NCBI GenBank assembly: GCA_022457065.1
Contig: JAJGBQ010000005.1
Location: 3,038,001-3,102,000, forward strand
DNA length: 64,000 nucleotides
Direction: 5' to 3'
Source of the DNA: Curvularia sp. ZM96
Taxonomy: Eukaryota; Ascomycota; Dothideomycetes; Pleosporales; Pleosporaceae
Shown: positions 1 to 10,646 of the stretch, piece after piece
How positions within the stretch are numbered: the first letter of the stretch is position 1
Layout of the letters: every line of letters starts with the position of its first letter
Notes under the pieces: model-generated
What the model was told of the DNA's origin: nothing
Seen by the model: only the letters and a program-made list of their open reading frames with translations
Database searches by the model: none
Program-made: the position numbers and the translations under genes

Positions 1-317
1 CACCCTGGACTGAACGAGTCTCGATTCACGACACGCGCGAAGCGTTGGAGAGCATGAATCTCAAGATCTGTCCACATATGAGCACATCTGATACAGCAAC
101 TATAGATCTTATACTAGGTGGTCGTGGAGAGACTCTGATGGAAGGTCGCTTCTCAAAACGGGTTAGCATTGAATGTAATAAGTGTCAAACAACATTCAGC
201 ATCAAGAGAAGGATCCCTTTTTGCGAGATTATGTTGGAAGTGGACCGGAAGCTAGGTCATGTTAAATGGGAAGGGGATCCAATCTGGAGAGCGCATCTAC
301 CGAGGAGAGAATACTAA
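1..317 (+). CDS. 3' end of a cysteine-motif protein gene (5'-partial)
   Basis: The frame is open from base 3 to a stop ending at 317, and codons upstream of the first ATG (54) read as protein, so I take this as the last exon of a gene starting left of the window. The visible 104 residues carry an ICPHM motif near the start and a CNKC motif about 50 residues later, followed by a Trp/Leu/Gly-containing tail ending WRAHL. Proteins with a C-P-H segment followed by a C-x2-C pair recur as poorly characterised hypothetical proteins in Dothideomycetes (family memory, not a search). The Cys/His spacing would suit metal binding, but that is inference. No function can be assigned. Confidence 0.55.
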   Translation, partial: PWTERVSIHDTREALESMNLKICPHMSTSDTATIDLILGGRGETLMEGRFSKRVSIECNKCQTTFSIKRRIPFCEIMLEVDRKLGHVKWEGDPIWRAHLPRREY

Positions 318-421
318 GTGCCGTGGTCCGGAGCTATCTAATTCGGGGTGTAACGGAAGATCACGTGTACTTCTACCCGGCTCTAGCGAGTCAGTTAGGA
401 CACCGAGTGTAGGGTCTGGCT

Positions 422-862
422 TCAGTCTGTATGGGTGGCGTTGAAGAAGGCTTTATTCTGAGGGCTGGATGGTTCGATACGCCTGACATTGACTCTTTTG
501 TTCGCAGCTGAAAGAGGAGAGTTGTCAGGTGTTGTTGTACTAAGGAGGATGGTGTTTTCGTGTCTGATTGTACGAGTAGGCTCGCTGATGTCGAGACAGG
601 ACAAATCTAATATTCTTTCTTTTGTAGCAGCCCACATAATAATTCGAACCTTCTTTTCCGGAACATACATGCCGGTGATCGTTTGAAGACCCAGTCCCGA
701 AAATGTGGTCGTGCCGCCGTTGTCGTTTCTGGTTTTTAGGTGAACGCTAAACAGATCCGTCGTCTCCACGGTTTGATCTAAAAGGGCACTATCATTTGTA
801 GCTTGAGCTAGGCAAATAGTGGCATGAATAAAGAGGCAAGACGTGGTGGTGTTGTGATCCAT
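422..862 (-). CDS. Doubtful small secreted-protein candidate
   Basis: An ATG-initiated ORF of 146 codons. The first 22 residues contain a short hydrophobic run (CLFIHATICLAQA) that could be a weak signal peptide ending at Ala. The rest is Thr/Ser-rich, with few cysteines and no domain I recognise. A GTATGT...CATCAG pair inside it, starting just after the codons for TITG, could be an in-frame intron that shortens the product. No other gene overlaps it. It could be a lineage-specific secreted protein or a chance ORF; composition alone does not decide. Confidence 0.27.
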   Translation of the reverse strand: MDHNTTTSCLFIHATICLAQATNDSALLDQTVETTDLFSVHLKTRNDNGGTTTFSGLGLQTITGMYVPEKKVRIIMWAATKERILDLSCLDISEPTRTIRHENTILLSTTTPDNSPLSAANKRVNVRRIEPSSPQNKAFFNATHTD

Positions 863-1563
863 GGAAGAAAGGCAAAGTCATGACATGGAGAATCTAAAAT
901 CTTGAATGGTAGATATAGCGTTGTGTACCCGGAGTACTCCAACGACTGTTCTCAGTTTATACATCTGTAATCAATCATGGAAAAATTGAATTGAAAATAT
1001 AATACAATCGACAGATCTGTATGGAAGAACTTTTCTAGAAGGCTAAAACTCGGTCACATCGCGAGGCGGCATGAATGCCCCTTGCATATAAACTTTCGCG
1101 TACAGTCCAAGTGTAGCTCTAGCTCATCCGCCATGGCGCCTCTTGACTGGCGTACCACACGCTCTTGTTCCAGGAACAGCTAATACAAAGGAGCTTAAGG
1201 CCAGAAAAACTCTCGTTTAAAAAAGGGTCTGGTGACTTTTGAAAGGCCGCACGTATGATAATTGCGCGCTAAGGAGTTCAAGGCTGAGCAGCGGGTGTTT
1301 GTGTGTCGAGGGTTTGCAGTAGCTCTGGTGATTTTCAGCCTCGGATCGGCTACCCCGCCAATTCTGATAGGGCTTTGAGGCTTGAGATTCCCCACTTGCC
1401 TGAACATCGCGCGTACCCATCTCCTGTCACGCGGACGGCTATTCTTAATTGAATTTTGGCAGCTACCTTGTTCTGTGTCAGTCACTACTGTACGCCACTG
1501 GGCGAGAAGCTCGAATTTTACTCACTCATTTCCCGTTTATATATTGGTCCGGTACTATCCATC
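863..1563. other. Intergenic, upstream of the DUF1749 hydrolase
   Basis: No convincing gene. TATA-like stretches occur near 1085-1092 (catataaa) and 1538-1545 (ttatatat); the second lies about 20 bp before the chosen start codon, so it is more likely leader than a core promoter. Short ORFs here overlap on both strands without coding character. Confidence 0.4.
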
Positions 1564-2565
1564 ATGTCGTCGGATACAAAGTCATTGGAATCAAAGTCGT
1601 CAGAAACGAACGCAATGGCATCTCCCGGTACCGCCCACAAGTACTCCAAACGCCGTATCGCATTCGAGCACACATACCTCAACCCTTTCAACGATGCGCC
1701 AAACACTATCCTCTGGGTAGGTGGTCTCGGCGACGGTCTCCTCACAGTCCCTTATCCATCCGAAATAGCCAAATCACTCCCTTCCAATTGGGTCATAGCG
1801 GAAGTCCTGCTCGGCTCGTCCTATCGCGGTTGGGGCACTAGCTCGCTCGCTCGGGATGCCCGCGAACTGGCTGAATGCGTGTCTTATTTCAAGCAGCTGC
1901 GACCCGGAAAGAAAATTGTTGTCATGGGCCATTCGACAGGATGTCAAGACATCATGGAGTATCTTGTAGGCAAGGGAAAAGACAAGCGCGAGGCGCTGGA
2001 CGGTGTCATCTTGCAAGGTGGAGTCAGCGATCGCGAGGCATGGGAAGATTTCGCCAAGGAGGGAGAGAAAAAGGAGGCACTCGAAGCAGCTATCAAGCAA
2101 GCCAAAGAATTGATTGACGCAGGAAAGGGCAAAGAAATTCTGTCACCTGAGGGCAATGCCGTCTTGAAAGAGATGGGTGGACCTCTCAGTGCATATCGCG
2201 CGTATTCACTGCTTGCCAAGGGCGGTGACGACGACTACTTCTCCAGCGACCTTTCTGACGAGCACTTTGCCAAGACGTTTGGCAGGATTCCCAGAAGTAC
2301 ACCAGTATGCTTCCTGTTAGGTTCAGAGGACCCATATATCCCTGCTTCCATTGACAGAGAAGCACTAATACAACGATGGACAAAAATAATGCGAGAACGA
2401 GGCCGCATCGTGGACGATGAAGATGGCGGTATCATTCCTGGCGCTCATCACAATCTCGACGATGATCCAGACCACGTTGTGGATGACCTGGTGCAGAGAG
2501 TTTGTCGCTTTGTTACTGGACTGGAGGAGAACCGTGCTTGGAGGAATTCTGCATCTCATTTGTGA
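1564..2565 (+). CDS. DUF1749 alpha/beta-hydrolase, SidJ-like
   Basis: A single-exon gene of 333 aa, started at the ATG at 1564; the longer frame upstream begins only with non-ATG codons. The product is an alpha/beta-hydrolase of the DUF1749 family. A WVGGLGDGL motif follows the N-terminal strand, the nucleophile elbow is GHSTG with Ser about 124, an acid lies in GSEDPYIP, and the C-terminal catalytic His is in PGAHHN. The characterised member, Aspergillus fumigatus SidJ, hydrolyses fusarinine-type siderophore units inside the cell to release iron. By family, this protein may cleave an ester of a hydroxamate siderophore. No siderophore synthetase or transporter lies nearby in the window, so substrate is inferred from family only. 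The catalytic triad looks complete. Confidence 0.85.
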   Translation: MSSDTKSLESKSSETNAMASPGTAHKYSKRRIAFEHTYLNPFNDAPNTILWVGGLGDGLLTVPYPSEIAKSLPSNWVIAEVLLGSSYRGWGTSSLARDARELAECVSYFKQLRPGKKIVVMGHSTGCQDIMEYLVGKGKDKREALDGVILQGGVSDREAWEDFAKEGEKKEALEAAIKQAKELIDAGKGKEILSPEGNAVLKEMGGPLSAYRAYSLLAKGGDDDYFSSDLSDEHFAKTFGRIPRSTPVCFLLGSEDPYIPASIDREALIQRWTKIMRERGRIVDDEDGGIIPGAHHNLDDDPDHVVDDLVQRVCRFVTGLEENRAWRNSASHL

Positions 2566-3939
2566 GTTTGCAAAGGGTTTTCCTCTAAGTTACACGCAAA
2601 GTCAGAGATATTTGCCTTAAACCTGAGGCTGTGACACCCGTGTGGACTTTTGCATCCACGATACTGCCATTTCATGAAAAAAGAAGCCTGCCGGCTAGGT
2701 AAAAAGCCAATAATACTGTATCAGCAACAGAAGGACCTCTGGATGAATGCTTACCCCTTTACAAGCAATTCAACAGAGGGACCCAGATAACGAAGTTAAT
2801 GAAGTGGATTTGGTGGTCAGAAACCACAAAATGTAATAGGAAGTCATACCGTCCAGTAACTACTCAAACTTTTAGTGCTACTCACTTTTTCCTCGTGTTC
2901 TCTACTTCCGTCGTCAAGTGACAAACTACCAATTATGTCCCCTCATCACAACTTCACATTCCGGAAGAACATCAGCACCTAACAAATTTCTGTACCAACT
3001 TACACCTCCCCACATATCGTAGAAACCAAAAAATCGACAGGGATCCAGCATCAACAACGCATCAACCACGATAGCGCTAACTCATACCTCAAACCGAACT
3101 TTCTATCAACTTTCCATCAACTTAGTCTCAGCTCTTTCTCTCGTATACTCTAGATACATGGAAAAGCCTAGCCCTTTTCTTACCCACTCTTTATCATGCT
3201 TTAATTTAGCAAATCACGCGTCGAACTGATGTCTGAGCTGCTAGTAGTGTCTAGACCCTCAACCCTCTAACTGAGAGTTTTGTGCTGGAGAAAACAAAAA
3301 CAAAAAGAACTGGAAATACCGCCAAATTCCTTTGGGCAAAAACGGTTGCTAAGAGTTTCAATCTCGTACAAGAAGAAAGACCCCATCTGCATGTAGTGAC
3401 TTTTGCTTTATGCGCGATAGCAACGCCTTGTATACTCCCCAATTCACAACACACAAAAGGGAAAAACCTCGTGACTTTTTGTTTTATTCGTACTCTAGAT
3501 GTTCGAATGCTCCACGCCCGCGTCCAGCACAACCACTATTGCCTATCGAAACCTGATGCCAATCCAACCTATCTTGCCCAGGTCTGGATACCAAATAACA
3601 CAAGGAAAAGGACAAAGACCATGTTTCACATACTGACTTATTGTGTTCTATCCGAAGACTTAAGGCTAGGTGCGAGGACTACCACACAAGCCCCTCAAGC
3701 TTGAGCTAAATTGGAGTCTTCGATAATCTCCTACTCTCAATTTCCTTGTGATATAGCAAGTACACGAGAAAGAAAGCCAAGTAATGTTTCACCCACTACC
3801 ACGTTGACTAGGAGACAAGTTTTTTTTAGCAATGTCAAACGCCCACGCAATGCATAAACCAGTGATTCGACGGATGTAGAAGAGAAGTCGCATCCTTTTT
3901 TTCTCACTCTTTGCTTCCAATGCTTTCACGCTTGATAAG
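2566..3939. other. Intergenic between convergent hydrolase and EDC3
   Basis: About 1.4 kb lies between the 3' ends of two convergent genes. It is AT-richer than its flanks and holds the two 3' UTRs. ORFs at 3282-3704 (+) and 3251-3532 (-) overlap each other and show no domain or codon pattern I would trust. Confidence 0.4.
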
Positions 3940-6471
3940 TTAAGCCCTCGCAACAACCTCTCCAGCTGGGGATTCGTCAAATCTTGCCTGGACAACCCAA
4001 TGTTCACCAAACTTGATGCCCTTTCCACCACTAATGCCAGCGTTGCGCCATGGCTTGTTTACGCCAATATCCACGATCCAAATAAGCCATTTGGGATCGC
4101 GTCCAGCACCGTGCTGGAGCGCTTTCAGCAGGCCTGTTCGTGGTGCGCCAAGACAGACAATGTACTTTGCGCGGACTTCAAGAGGTTCGCCTTCGAGGAT
4201 GGAGACTTCACCCGTGGATCCACCCACACCTGATGGTGTTTCGACAGCGAGGCAGGCAGCGCGAGACTTATTCGCCCATCCGACAATTCTCAGCACGATG
4301 CGCTGGTCTTCGTCGCCCAGAGCCTCGAATTCCTTGTGGCGGCCGAGCAAGGCGTCGATGATTAGTTCGGGCGGTGCTTGCAGGCGCTTAAGAGCTTCTT
4401 CAGTATCCTTCCATGCCCGAACTGAACCGCCGAATTTCCGGAACATATCGACTTGCCGCCGTATGTCCTTGTCCCAGTCGGCATTGCGCTCGAAGCCAAG
4501 AAGGGCGACCATGACCTTTGGTCCACGCTGAGCGAGCTGTCGTGCTGCTGCTATGGCTCGTGCTCCGCCACGGTGATTGCCTGCGAGAACGACTATAACA
4601 GGATTAGCATTGGGATTATCGCGCGCCAGTCGTCTGCCACCCGGATTTATGGCTGTGAGGGCGACTTCGGCAATGCCTCTCCCTGAACTTTCTGCAATAA
4701 TATCCTCGGTCAGACCAAACTCTACTTCAGCCGTCTCTTCTACTGCCAACATGCCACCTGGTGTAATGGCAAAGCATTTGCGATTGTTTGACACCAAACG
4801 CAGACAACCTTTTGCGCTAGACTCAGCAGGGGAGTCTGGAGGTGTAGCGGTGCGGCCTGGCCTAGGGCTACCAGTGGCATGTGAAGAAGCGTAGGGTCGG
4901 CCGATAAACGAACGGTTAGTACGTGGAAGCACTCCTGAGCTCATCATGTCTATGTCTGCCTGGACACTGCAGCCTTGTCGCGTAGGCGCCCGTTTGAGGG
5001 AAGCTCTCGACATGGCCCGCCTGGAATTGCGTCCACTACCAAAATCCGACTCCTCTTCAGAGCTTGTGTTGGTCGTGCTTTTCAGCTTCCGATCCAGCAC
5101 GTTTTCTGAAGGATGCAAGTTCTTTCCACCATGTGTTCCAGGCCTCGCCAAACGGTTGAAGCTGACAAGACGGTCTTCGTCTGCTGTTGTATCTTCGTTC
5201 CTAATCTGGTTGAATACAGTGCGCTTATCAAACTTGGAGAGATTGCTCTGGAAGTCGAATTCAGGCATATCCTGAATATCGGTTGCGTCTTCTGTAGCCC
5301 AGCCGTTTGTAGCTTCGAGAGCCTGTTGTCGCTTCGTCTTACGATTTGAGGCATTCGCTGCGGCAATGCCCACCCTTCCACCTATCACGCCCGGTGTCCT
5401 GGTCTGTGGTTCCTCAGCAGCTTGTAGCATGGGCGTGTTTCTCCACCCGTTTCCTTTGCTGTTGCCAGTCAGCTCATCTGGGCCTAATGATTGGCGTGTT
5501 TGCTTCGTATCTATTGATCGTACATACCCTTTCTTGATGCCGCCAGCGGAGTTCAAGTCCGCTCCGTTCTTCCTCTCTTGAGCTGCAACTTCCTTTTTAC
5601 GAGACTTGCCTCCTCTTCGAGTCTTCTTGCCACCATCTTCGTTCTTTTGAGGGCTCACATCGTCCATGGGCTTGCCTGTTCTTGTCTTGGTAATGCTTGC
5701 TCTGCGCGGTGCAATTCGAGCACTCCTCGTCTCATTATCAGCCTCTTCCGCATCTGCAATGTCCAGCGACGAGAACGGTCCCTCCAGAGTTGCCGCACTT
5801 GGCTTCCGAACGTTTTGCTGCTGCAGATGACTGACAGACGAATGTATATTCTTGGGCAAAGGTGCAGCACTCGCGCTAATCGCAGGCTTGATTGGTGTAG
5901 CAGGAGCTTCCTGGGGTGGAGCTGCAGCAAGCTGGTTCGAGGAGGGCGCAGTAGTGGTGCGCTTCCCCATGCTTAGAATCGCAGGATCGACGAATGGTGC
6001 AGCTGGGGCTGGCTGGGAAATGGATTGACGTGCGTCATTTCGAGCATTCATAGGTTGGTCTGTGTGCGAAATCGACGACGGTTGGTTGACAAGGCGTGGC
6101 ATTTGCTGGCCAGCATTTCGCTGGGTATCTTGAACATGGCTTTGCGGGTATTGCGCGTATGGTTGAGGTTCAGACGGTGGCGGAGGTTGCGCAGGAGCGG
6201 GCGCAGAGGCATTGACCTTGATGTCGGCGATCATCTGGCCTTCGACAGTATACGATGGAAGGCGGTGGCCAGAGCTAGGAAAGAATACTGCCATATGTGA
6301 GCCCATGGTCTTGATCTCTACACGATCTAAGTTACAGATTATAAACATACCATCATGAAGAGTCAAGGTAGCTGTTTGCTGGTCGACACCACTCACGACA
6401 CCTAGCAGGACAGCCCCAAGAGGATTCCGAAGCGTCACTGCGACTGAGAGCCCGACGAAGCCTGTAGCCAT
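3940..6471 (-). CDS. EDC3: Enhancer of mRNA decapping 3 (Edc3)
   Basis: Two exons, 6471-6351 and 6287-3940, give 822 aa. Edc3 is a P-body scaffold that binds Dcp2 and Dhh1-type helicase and stimulates decapping. An N-terminal divergent LSm domain (residues 1 to about 75) starts MATGFVGLSVAVTLRNP. A long Pro/Gln/Ser-rich linker follows, then an FDF motif region (about 375-440, FDFQSNLSKFDKRTVF) and a C-terminal YjeF_N Rossmann-like domain (about 560-815, VIVVLAGNHRGGA). The 63-nt intron 6350-6288 is in frame and stop-free. Removing it restores LTLHDVFFPSSGHRLPSY, the expected LSm strand, whereas reading through inserts 21 odd residues. The upstream GTG at 6555 is not used; the ATG at 6471 directly precedes the LSm domain. 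Confidence 0.93.
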   Translation of the reverse strand: MATGFVGLSVAVTLRNPLGAVLLGVVSGVDQQTATLTLHDGMFIICNLDRVEIKTMGSHMAVFFPSSGHRLPSYTVEGQMIADIKVNASAPAPAQPPPPSEPQPYAQYPQSHVQDTQRNAGQQMPRLVNQPSSISHTDQPMNARNDARQSISQPAPAAPFVDPAILSMGKRTTTAPSSNQLAAAPPQEAPATPIKPAISASAAPLPKNIHSSVSHLQQQNVRKPSAATLEGPFSSLDIADAEEADNETRSARIAPRRASITKTRTGKPMDDVSPQKNEDGGKKTRRGGKSRKKEVAAQERKNGADLNSAGGIKKGYVRSIDTKQTRQSLGPDELTGNSKGNGWRNTPMLQAAEEPQTRTPGVIGGRVGIAAANASNRKTKRQQALEATNGWATEDATDIQDMPEFDFQSNLSKFDKRTVFNQIRNEDTTADEDRLVSFNRLARPGTHGGKNLHPSENVLDRKLKSTTNTSSEEESDFGSGRNSRRAMSRASLKRAPTRQGCSVQADIDMMSSGVLPRTNRSFIGRPYASSHATGSPRPGRTATPPDSPAESSAKGCLRLVSNNRKCFAITPGGMLAVEETAEVEFGLTEDIIAESSGRGIAEVALTAINPGGRRLARDNPNANPVIVVLAGNHRGGARAIAAARQLAQRGPKVMVALLGFERNADWDKDIRRQVDMFRKFGGSVRAWKDTEEALKRLQAPPELIIDALLGRHKEFEALGDEDQRIVLRIVGWANKSRAACLAVETPSGVGGSTGEVSILEGEPLEVRAKYIVCLGAPRTGLLKALQHGAGRDPKWLIWIVDIGVNKPWRNAGISGGKGIKFGEHWVVQARFDESPAGEVVARA

Positions 6472-7211
6472 GTTTGCAGAGGGAGCGCACGAGGCTGTGC
6501 TGTCCTGCGCCCTTCCTGGTGCGATTCCTAAACGAAGCGGAACTTCGCAGGCCACGGCAACTGATTAATCGAGCGCTCGAGCGATATGGGCCGATCGGGT
6601 GGAATGTGAGCACGGAGAACCTCGTAGGGGCTTTCGAAGTATACCGACGTGAAGGTGACCCCCGGGTACGGACAGGCGGAGGTGGAGGATCGAAGTTGCG
6701 CGCACGCCGCCGCTGTTCGTACTTTCCTACCCAACCTCACTGTTTCGCCGATCGGGCTAAGCCGCTACCTAATTCAGCCACACGTCAGCCACACTCAACG
6801 GCTGCTGATGTAAGCCAGCACGTCTTCACATGCTGCAAACGGTACCCCTACTTTCCCACAACTAGTCAAACCAACATAGAGATGATACATAACTGTGGCA
6901 AATACTACTACTTTGAAATTAGAGGTGTAAGTGCTAGGAATATAGTGAACAATTGAATAATTGAGGCAACTACAGCCCATGCAATATATCTTGATCCATT
7001 CGGTCGCAAATTGCAGTAAACGTTACATTGCGGAGCACACCAAATACATTAATAAGCCTAAACCATATGCAAAAACGCCAGCCAAACCCAGGGTATCCAC
7101 GCATCTTTTTCCCCTCCCTTTCTCATTCGTTACATTCCCGTCATGAGGCGTATATACTTAGCTCGCGTGCCCTCAACCTATTGTTGAGTCGGCGAGATGT
7201 ACGCCTAAACC
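6472..7211. other. Intergenic between EDC3 and the transglutaminase-like gene
   Basis: About 740 bp containing the EDC3 promoter/leader and the 3' UTR of the next minus-strand gene. I see no gene in it. Confidence 0.4.
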
Positions 7212-9383
7212 CTAGACAAGTTCCCATACAGCCACGCCGCCAAACTTGCATGAGTAGCCTTGCTTGTTGTTCCAGGTAGCAATGTTCATGCCACGGGCGT
7301 CCTTGCCATTGAATTCGGTTATGGCGTTGACTGTGATTTTTTGACCTGGGGCACCAAGTTCGATCCGAGGCACGTCAAGCCACCAAGTATGACCATCGGT
7401 GTTGAAAGTCTTGTAATCTGGCTTGCGACCGTCTCTTCCGGCAATGCTCAGAAGCATGATATAAGGCGGGCCTTTGCCATGGCGGGCGTTGTCCCAGTGT
7501 GGACAGACGGTGGAGAACTGAAATCGAACTACTGACGGTCCATGGGGGTCATGAACTTTGATCTGTGCTTGCGAAGGCTCAAATGTTCGCTCGGCTAGGC
7601 CGTGTTCCTTGAAAGCGTCGCCATACACTTCTACGCGGCCACCTTGATCATCTCGCATAAACTCCTCGTAAGAGATGATACGTCCGTCGCTGCGCAGTTG
7701 TTGAGAAGCGTCCCCCGGGAAATGTCTCAGTCCGAACTCGTCGTTATCCATGGTGAACTGGCGTGCGTTGAACGACCTCACGTATCTATGGCCAAGTCAG
7801 TGATAGGTCAAGTGGAACCATTGCCTGCGAAACTTACCCTTCACCACGCATTTGACATCCGATATGTCCGGCTCCCCAGCATGGATCGATAAGCTTCCAT
7901 TCCCCATTGTCGATTTTGACGGCATTCCACGCATGCGTGGATTTATAAGGCGGCACAGCCTGTCCAGGCTCTAGTGGTGTATAGCCGAAGCCCTTGCTGG
8001 CGCCAGAGCAGACTATGGCTTCTAGTCCTGCTTTCAGAGCTAAAGCGGCGAAGAGACCGGCATAGCCCTCGCATACCGCTAGACCAGAAGCAATGGTCTT
8101 TTCTGGGGTAGTTGGAGAAATAGTGCCGTTGAAGAACGAGTGGACGTCGTAGTCCACATTGTGGTGCAGCCAGGTGAAAATGACCCGCGCTTTGTCAGTG
8201 GGCGATGAGAATGGCGAGCAAAGCTGATGAGCCAGCCAGCCGACGTCTGAAGAAGGAAGCTGAGTCCGTGGGAACTGCGCAGCATGATTGTCCGGAGCTG
8301 AAAAGTCGCGACACTTGAGACAGCCTCCAACAGCGCCTGGCTTTGGCTTTGAGGCCATTATTGCGTCCAGATTGGGTCTAGATGACAGCGGAATGGGCGG
8401 TGGGGCTCCGGGCGAGGGCGTAGACTGGGATGCGACCGCTGGAGGCCGGGTTGTGGGTACAGGAGGAGGAGAAGGCGCCTTATTGTTGAAGCCCATTTCC
8501 AGTGCAGATCGTTGGGGAGGACGAGGTGGTGGTGCGATTGTTCTGCTCGCTCGCTGTGCGTCGGTGGACGACTGCCTCTGTGGCAGGGTCGGGGGTGGCT
8601 GAGGCGATCGCTGGGGAAGGGTTGATTGCCTGGCAGGCAAAGACGGGCGGGCTGGTACGTCTGTATATGACCACAGTCAGTCTTGTACTCGAAGTATTCA
8701 TTGATGCATGTGCCCGGGCCTGGCCACTGCCCTACTAACTTACCCGGGGTTTTAAGCTGTGGCGGAAGGGCTCGCGCGGGTACATGATCGCGGGTACTCT
8801 TCATGGCATTTAGAACGGCCTTGCTCTGTTTCGAGTCCTCAGAAGCCCTCTTTGGCGGTAGTGGGGGCAGTTTTGTTGGGTCGTATGCTGGAGCCCTGAC
8901 CTGGTACAAGGTCCCCGTACTGCCATTGCTGTGTCCTGTGCCATTTGCTTTTACCGAACCCAAGGACAGTGTCGAGATACCAGAGGCGACTGTAGAAATT
9001 GACTCGGAAGACTCGCGCCTGCGTACGCTCGACTCGGAGGGCTTGCGCGGAGGCAGTGTGGGCGTCTGTCGAGGCGTACTGCCATTGCGTGGAGGCGGTC
9101 GAGGAGGCAGCGCAGGCGAGATCTTTGGACTTGGGGTCGCATCTACGGCTGCGGGCTGGTTGCCAAGTTGGCGTGTAGAGGTTGGCGCATTGCTGAGGAC
9201 TGGCGGGTTGTTGATCGTCTGGCGTGAGTAGGCCGGCGGTCGCACGCCGGGCGGGGGAGGAGGTGGTTTCTTCTTGGTGGTAGTCGCATCGTAGGTAAAG
9301 GTCGGCTTTGCGCCGGGGACAGGCGTATGGACCTCTTCCAGGTTCAGCGCAGCAATGCGCGACTTGATGGAGCCCTCGGCCAT
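7212..9383 (-). CDS. Proline-rich transglutaminase-like protein (Cyk3/kyphoscoliosis-peptidase type)
   Basis: Exons 9383-8744, 8660-7838 and 7785-7212 give 678 aa. The N-terminal half is strongly Pro/Ser-rich, with repeated PPLPPK, LPPRPPP and TLPPR-type segments that look like SH3 or WW ligands. From about residue 330 there is a transglutaminase-like domain with a candidate triad: Cys 410 (AVCEGYA), His 456 (STHAWNAV) and Asp 472 (LIDPCWG). A beta-rich C-terminal region ends GYSCKFGGVAVWELV. The fungal Cyk3 proteins, which act at the cytokinetic ring, share the transglutaminase-like fold but carry an N-terminal SH3 domain, which I do not see here. Junctions read TPDVPARP and RGEGYVRSF in frame. 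A role in septation or cell-wall work is inferred only. Confidence 0.85.
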
Positions 9384-10646
9384 GGCGTGCGTCTTCTGTG
9401 GGGTCTCAGCGGTGATCGGATCGGCCCAGGGCTAGCTGTGGCTGGTGACGAGGAGACGAGACGGGAGCAGCAGTCAATCGTGGCCGCGTCACTACGCAGC
9501 GTCGCTGGGAGAAGCCGACGCGTCAGAGCAGAGAGACGAGGGAGCGCGACGACGACATGAACGAGTGACTGGGCGGCTGGTTATACGATACGAGCAAAGT
9601 ATGAACGCTTTATGGCTAGCAGTACTCCGTATTGGTTGCAGGCTGCACAGCCTCTGACCCTGGCACCCGCCGATCCCTGTCAGCCACCCTCCGTTATCGA
9701 AAGGCCCGTTCCTGTCGATTGCCGTTGCAGTGCCCTGACTAGCAGCCCCGGTGCTGTCTTGGTTGAGCACGACCCAGCGCTGTCGTGGAGCGTGGAATTC
9801 ACGGCAAAGGCGCCTTGGTACTCGCAGCAGCCATGTGTTCCAGAATGTGTGTGTGTGTGGTGATGGATATGATGACGTTCCGGCATGGATGTACGAATGC
9901 AGTGTAGCCGATGCTAAATCGATCCTCACCGGTCCACGGTGCCCTGTGCCGCACATGTACCTACACATGACATATGTGAACCACCTTCTTCTCGCGGGCC
10001 AGTTGCGTGGGCTTCACATACTCACGCGTGTTTGTCAAAGTCGTGCGTCTTGGGGTCCATCATTCTCGCGTGCACCAAGTGGCTTTGTTTTAACAACTTT
10101 ATTGGACATAATAGACTAGATGCCACGACTCTGTCAAGCAACCTGGTGAAGTAGTATACAGGAAAACATTCGCCAAGGCGGAGTAGTATGGACAATCAAA
10201 CAAACCCCTCCTCCCAACCCAGCCAGATCCTCTACCCAACCATTGTCCTCCCACCAGTCCAATACAATCTAGTCCTGTAACACCGTGACAATCTCCAACC
10301 CCAGCTCGCTCCGTCCATACGCAACGGTGAAGGCACTCCGCCAAAAGACACTTTTTGACTTGCAGAGAAGGAGCGGAACGGGGAGGTGCTAAGAATACCA
10401 CCCAAGCACACACACAATGCGAAAATTCGCTATCCAGAACACCAGTGCGACAAACAGACAAACAAACAAAAAGAGACATAGAGAGAAAGCGAGCGGAGGC
10501 GAGAGCGGAGGCGCTGCAGGATACTGTAACGATAAGATGCTGGGGCTATACCACCAAGTGGCACAATGTGGAAGGGAAAAATGGATAGCAAGCAGTAATT
10601 GCTGCATATTGGTGGATCAATACCTTGATCTCCACAAGAACATGGC
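9384..10646. other. Intergenic, upstream of the transglutaminase-like gene
   Basis: About 1.26 kb. It contains a short (GT)n tract at about 9846-9860 and an A/C-rich stretch near 10400-10490. ORFs here overlap on both strands and look random. It should contain the promoter of the downstream minus-strand gene and the 3' UTR of the regulator at 10647. Confidence 0.4.
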
